The position numbers and the translations under genes are program-made. This document shows positions 31,387 to 32,642 of a DNA stretch of 32,642 nt, one piece after another. Numbering within the stretch: the first letter of the stretch is position 1; each line of letters begins with the position of its first letter. The DNA is from Prevotella sp. UBA4268 (GTDB lineage: Bacteria > Bacteroidota > Bacteroidia > Bacteroidales > Bacteroidaceae): the NCBI GenBank assembly GCA_002395135.1, contig DGWC01000017.1, positions 1 through 32,642 on the forward strand. Direction: 5' to 3'. The notes below the pieces were generated by a model that searched no databases, had not been told where the DNA came from, and saw only the letters and a list, made by a program, of their open reading frames with translations.

Positions 31387-32642
31387 ATGTCAGAAAGAAG
31401 AGTTAGGGTGCGCTTTGCACCCAGTCCTACAGGTGCTTTGCACATCGGTGGTGTGCGCACGGCATTATATAATTATCTGTTCGCTCGCCAGCACGGCGGC
31501 GATTTGATTTTCCGCATCGAGGATACCGACAGCAACCGCTTTGTGCCGGGTGCCGAGGAGTATATCATCGAGTCGTTCCGCTGGCTGGGCATCAAGTTCG
31601 ACGAAGGCGTAAGTTTCGGAGGCACTTTCGGTCCTTACCGACAGAGTGAGCGCCGCCGCATCTATAAGAAATATGTGGATCAGTTGCTCGACAACGGCAA
31701 GGCATACATAGCCTTCGACACCCCAGAGGAACTGGAGGCCAAACGCTCGGAAATCAAGAATTTCCAGTATGATGCCCATACGCGCGGCATGATGCGCAAT
31801 TCGCTCACCATGTCGCAAGAAGAGGTGGAGCAGTTGATTGCCGACGGCAACCAGTATGTGGTGCGCTTCAAGGTGGAGCCGGGCGAGGATGTGCACGTGC
31901 TTGACCTGATTCGCGGCGACGTGGTCATCAAGAGCGACATCCTCGACGACAAGGTGCTTTTCAAGAGTGCCGACGAACTGCCCACCTATCATCTTGCCAA
32001 CATCGTTGACGACCACCTGATGGAGGTGTCGCATGTGATACGCGGCGAGGAGTGGCTGCCCAGTGCTCCGCTGCACGTGCTCTTGTATCGTGCCTTTGGA
32101 TGGGAAGACACCATGCCGCAGTTTGCCCATCTGCCCCTTTTGCTGAAACCCGACGGAAAGGGAAAACTGTCGAAGCGCGACGGCGATAGGCTGGGCTTCC
32201 CCGTGTTCCCCTTGGAATGGCACGACCCCAAGACGGGCGAAGTGTCGAACGGTTTCCGCGAGCAGGGCTATTTCCCAGAGGCGGTCATCAACTTCCTGGC
32301 TCTCTTGGGATGGAATCCCGGCACGGAGCAGGAGATGTTCACGCTCGACGAACTGGTTGAGCAGTTTGACATCTCGAAGTGCTCGAAGGCAGGGGCGAAG
32401 TTTGATTTCCAGAAAGGCATCTGGTTCAACCATGAGTATATGCTGCAGAAGAGCGACGAGGAGATAGCCCAGTTGTTTGCGCCCATCGTTGTGGGCAACG
32501 GGGTGGAAGAGAGTATGGACCGCATTACACAGGTGGTTCATATGATGAAAGACCGTGTTAGTTTTGTCAAGGAACTGTGGCCGCTGTGCTCGTTCTTCTT
32601 CATTCCGCCAACCGAGTATGACGAGAAGACGGTGAAGAAACG
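31387..32642 (+). CDS. gltX: Glutamyl-tRNA synthetase (5' part, runs off the window)
   Basis: 418 complete codons are open to the window edge with no stop; the 3' end is outside. It is a class I aminoacyl-tRNA synthetase charging tRNA-Glu. The Rossmann fold starts [20 protein letters not shown] with the HIGH-type signature HIGG. The Zn-less connective domain follows, then [20 protein letters not shown] and the KMSKS-type loop [12 protein letters not shown] Bacteroidota-type insertion is seen after it ([20 protein letters not shown]). The start [10 protein letters not shown] at 31387 follows a -7 box; a nearer ATG at 31379 is out of frame. Confidence 0.98.
   Translation, partial: MSERRVRVRFAPSPTGALHIGGVRTALYNYLFARQHGGDLIFRIEDTDSNRFVPGAEEYIIESFRWLGIKFDEGVSFGGTFGPYRQSERRRIYKKYVDQLLDNGKAYIAFDTPEELEAKRSEIKNFQYDAHTRGMMRNSLTMSQEEVEQLIADGNQYVVRFKVEPGEDVHVLDLIRGDVVIKSDILDDKVLFKSADELPTYHLANIVDDHLMEVSHVIRGEEWLPSAPLHVLLYRAFGWEDTMPQFAHLPLLLKPDGKGKLSKRDGDRLGFPVFPLEWHDPKTGEVSNGFREQGYFPEAVINFLALLGWNPGTEQEMFTLDELVEQFDISKCSKAGAKFDFQKGIWFNHEYMLQKSDEEIAQLFAPIVVGNGVEESMDRITQVVHMMKDRVSFVKELWPLCSFFFIPPTEYDEKTVKK

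Overview
The window looks like a chromosomal segment from a Bacteroidales bacterium, most likely Prevotellaceae (Prevotella or a close relative). The evidence is type IX secretion genes (gldM, gldN), a SusC/SusD receptor pair with an ECF sigma/FecR switch, a fimbrillin-like lipoprotein, and repeated promoters of the Bacteroidota form (TTTG, about 19-20 bp, TAnnTTTG). Most genes are about 50-60% GC by hand count, but two stretches are clearly lower (about 5.8-11.2 kb and about 25.6-29.1 kb). The species assignment is inference.

Layout. 1-2171: end of a type IX secretion operon (gldM 3' part, gldN), followed by a small outer-membrane beta-barrel gene (2251-2871). 2988-4796: ECF sigma factor and FecR-type anti-sigma factor. 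4797-5228: a 432-bp gap with a terminator, a 22-bp tandem repeat and a 7-bp repeat. 5229-11228: SusC with an N-terminal STN signalling domain, SusD, and a lipoprotein that resembles the substrate-import-associated zinc metallohydrolases but lacks HExxH. 11329-20976: six exported proteins on the same strand with short gaps or 4-bp overlaps. These are three related ~670-residue proteins with C-terminal TlpA-like thioredoxin domains, an alpha/beta hydrolase, a DUF4369/TlpA protein, and an S41 peptidase without a PDZ domain. 21067-21393 (-): a small Lys/Ala-rich exported protein. 21609-23879: priA. 23891-25417 (-): a FadL/OmpP1 family porin. 25590-27670 (-): a two-gene unit with a 56-residue small protein and a fimbrillin-like/beta-helix lipoprotein. 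It is divergent from 27900-29138 (+), a 7-TM protein with an AraC-type DNA-binding domain. 29190-31244 (-): a PgpH-type 7TM-HD phosphodiesterase. 31387-end (+): gltX, cut by the window edge.

How the genes may work together. The best candidate for an undescribed system is 2988-20976. A TonB-dependent receptor that can signal through FecR to an ECF sigma factor is encoded beside four periplasmic thioredoxin-fold proteins, a hydrolase, a Ser-Lys protease and a probable non-catalytic metallohydrolase relative. I infer a nutrient-uptake locus in which an imported peptide or protein-like ligand is processed in the periplasm by thiol-disulfide chemistry and hydrolysis; the ligand cannot be read from the sequence. 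The receptor cassette (SusC plug and barrel, SusD, lipoprotein) differs sharply in base composition from the sigma/FecR/STN part upstream and the first thioredoxin genes downstream, which suggests that the receptor module was exchanged.
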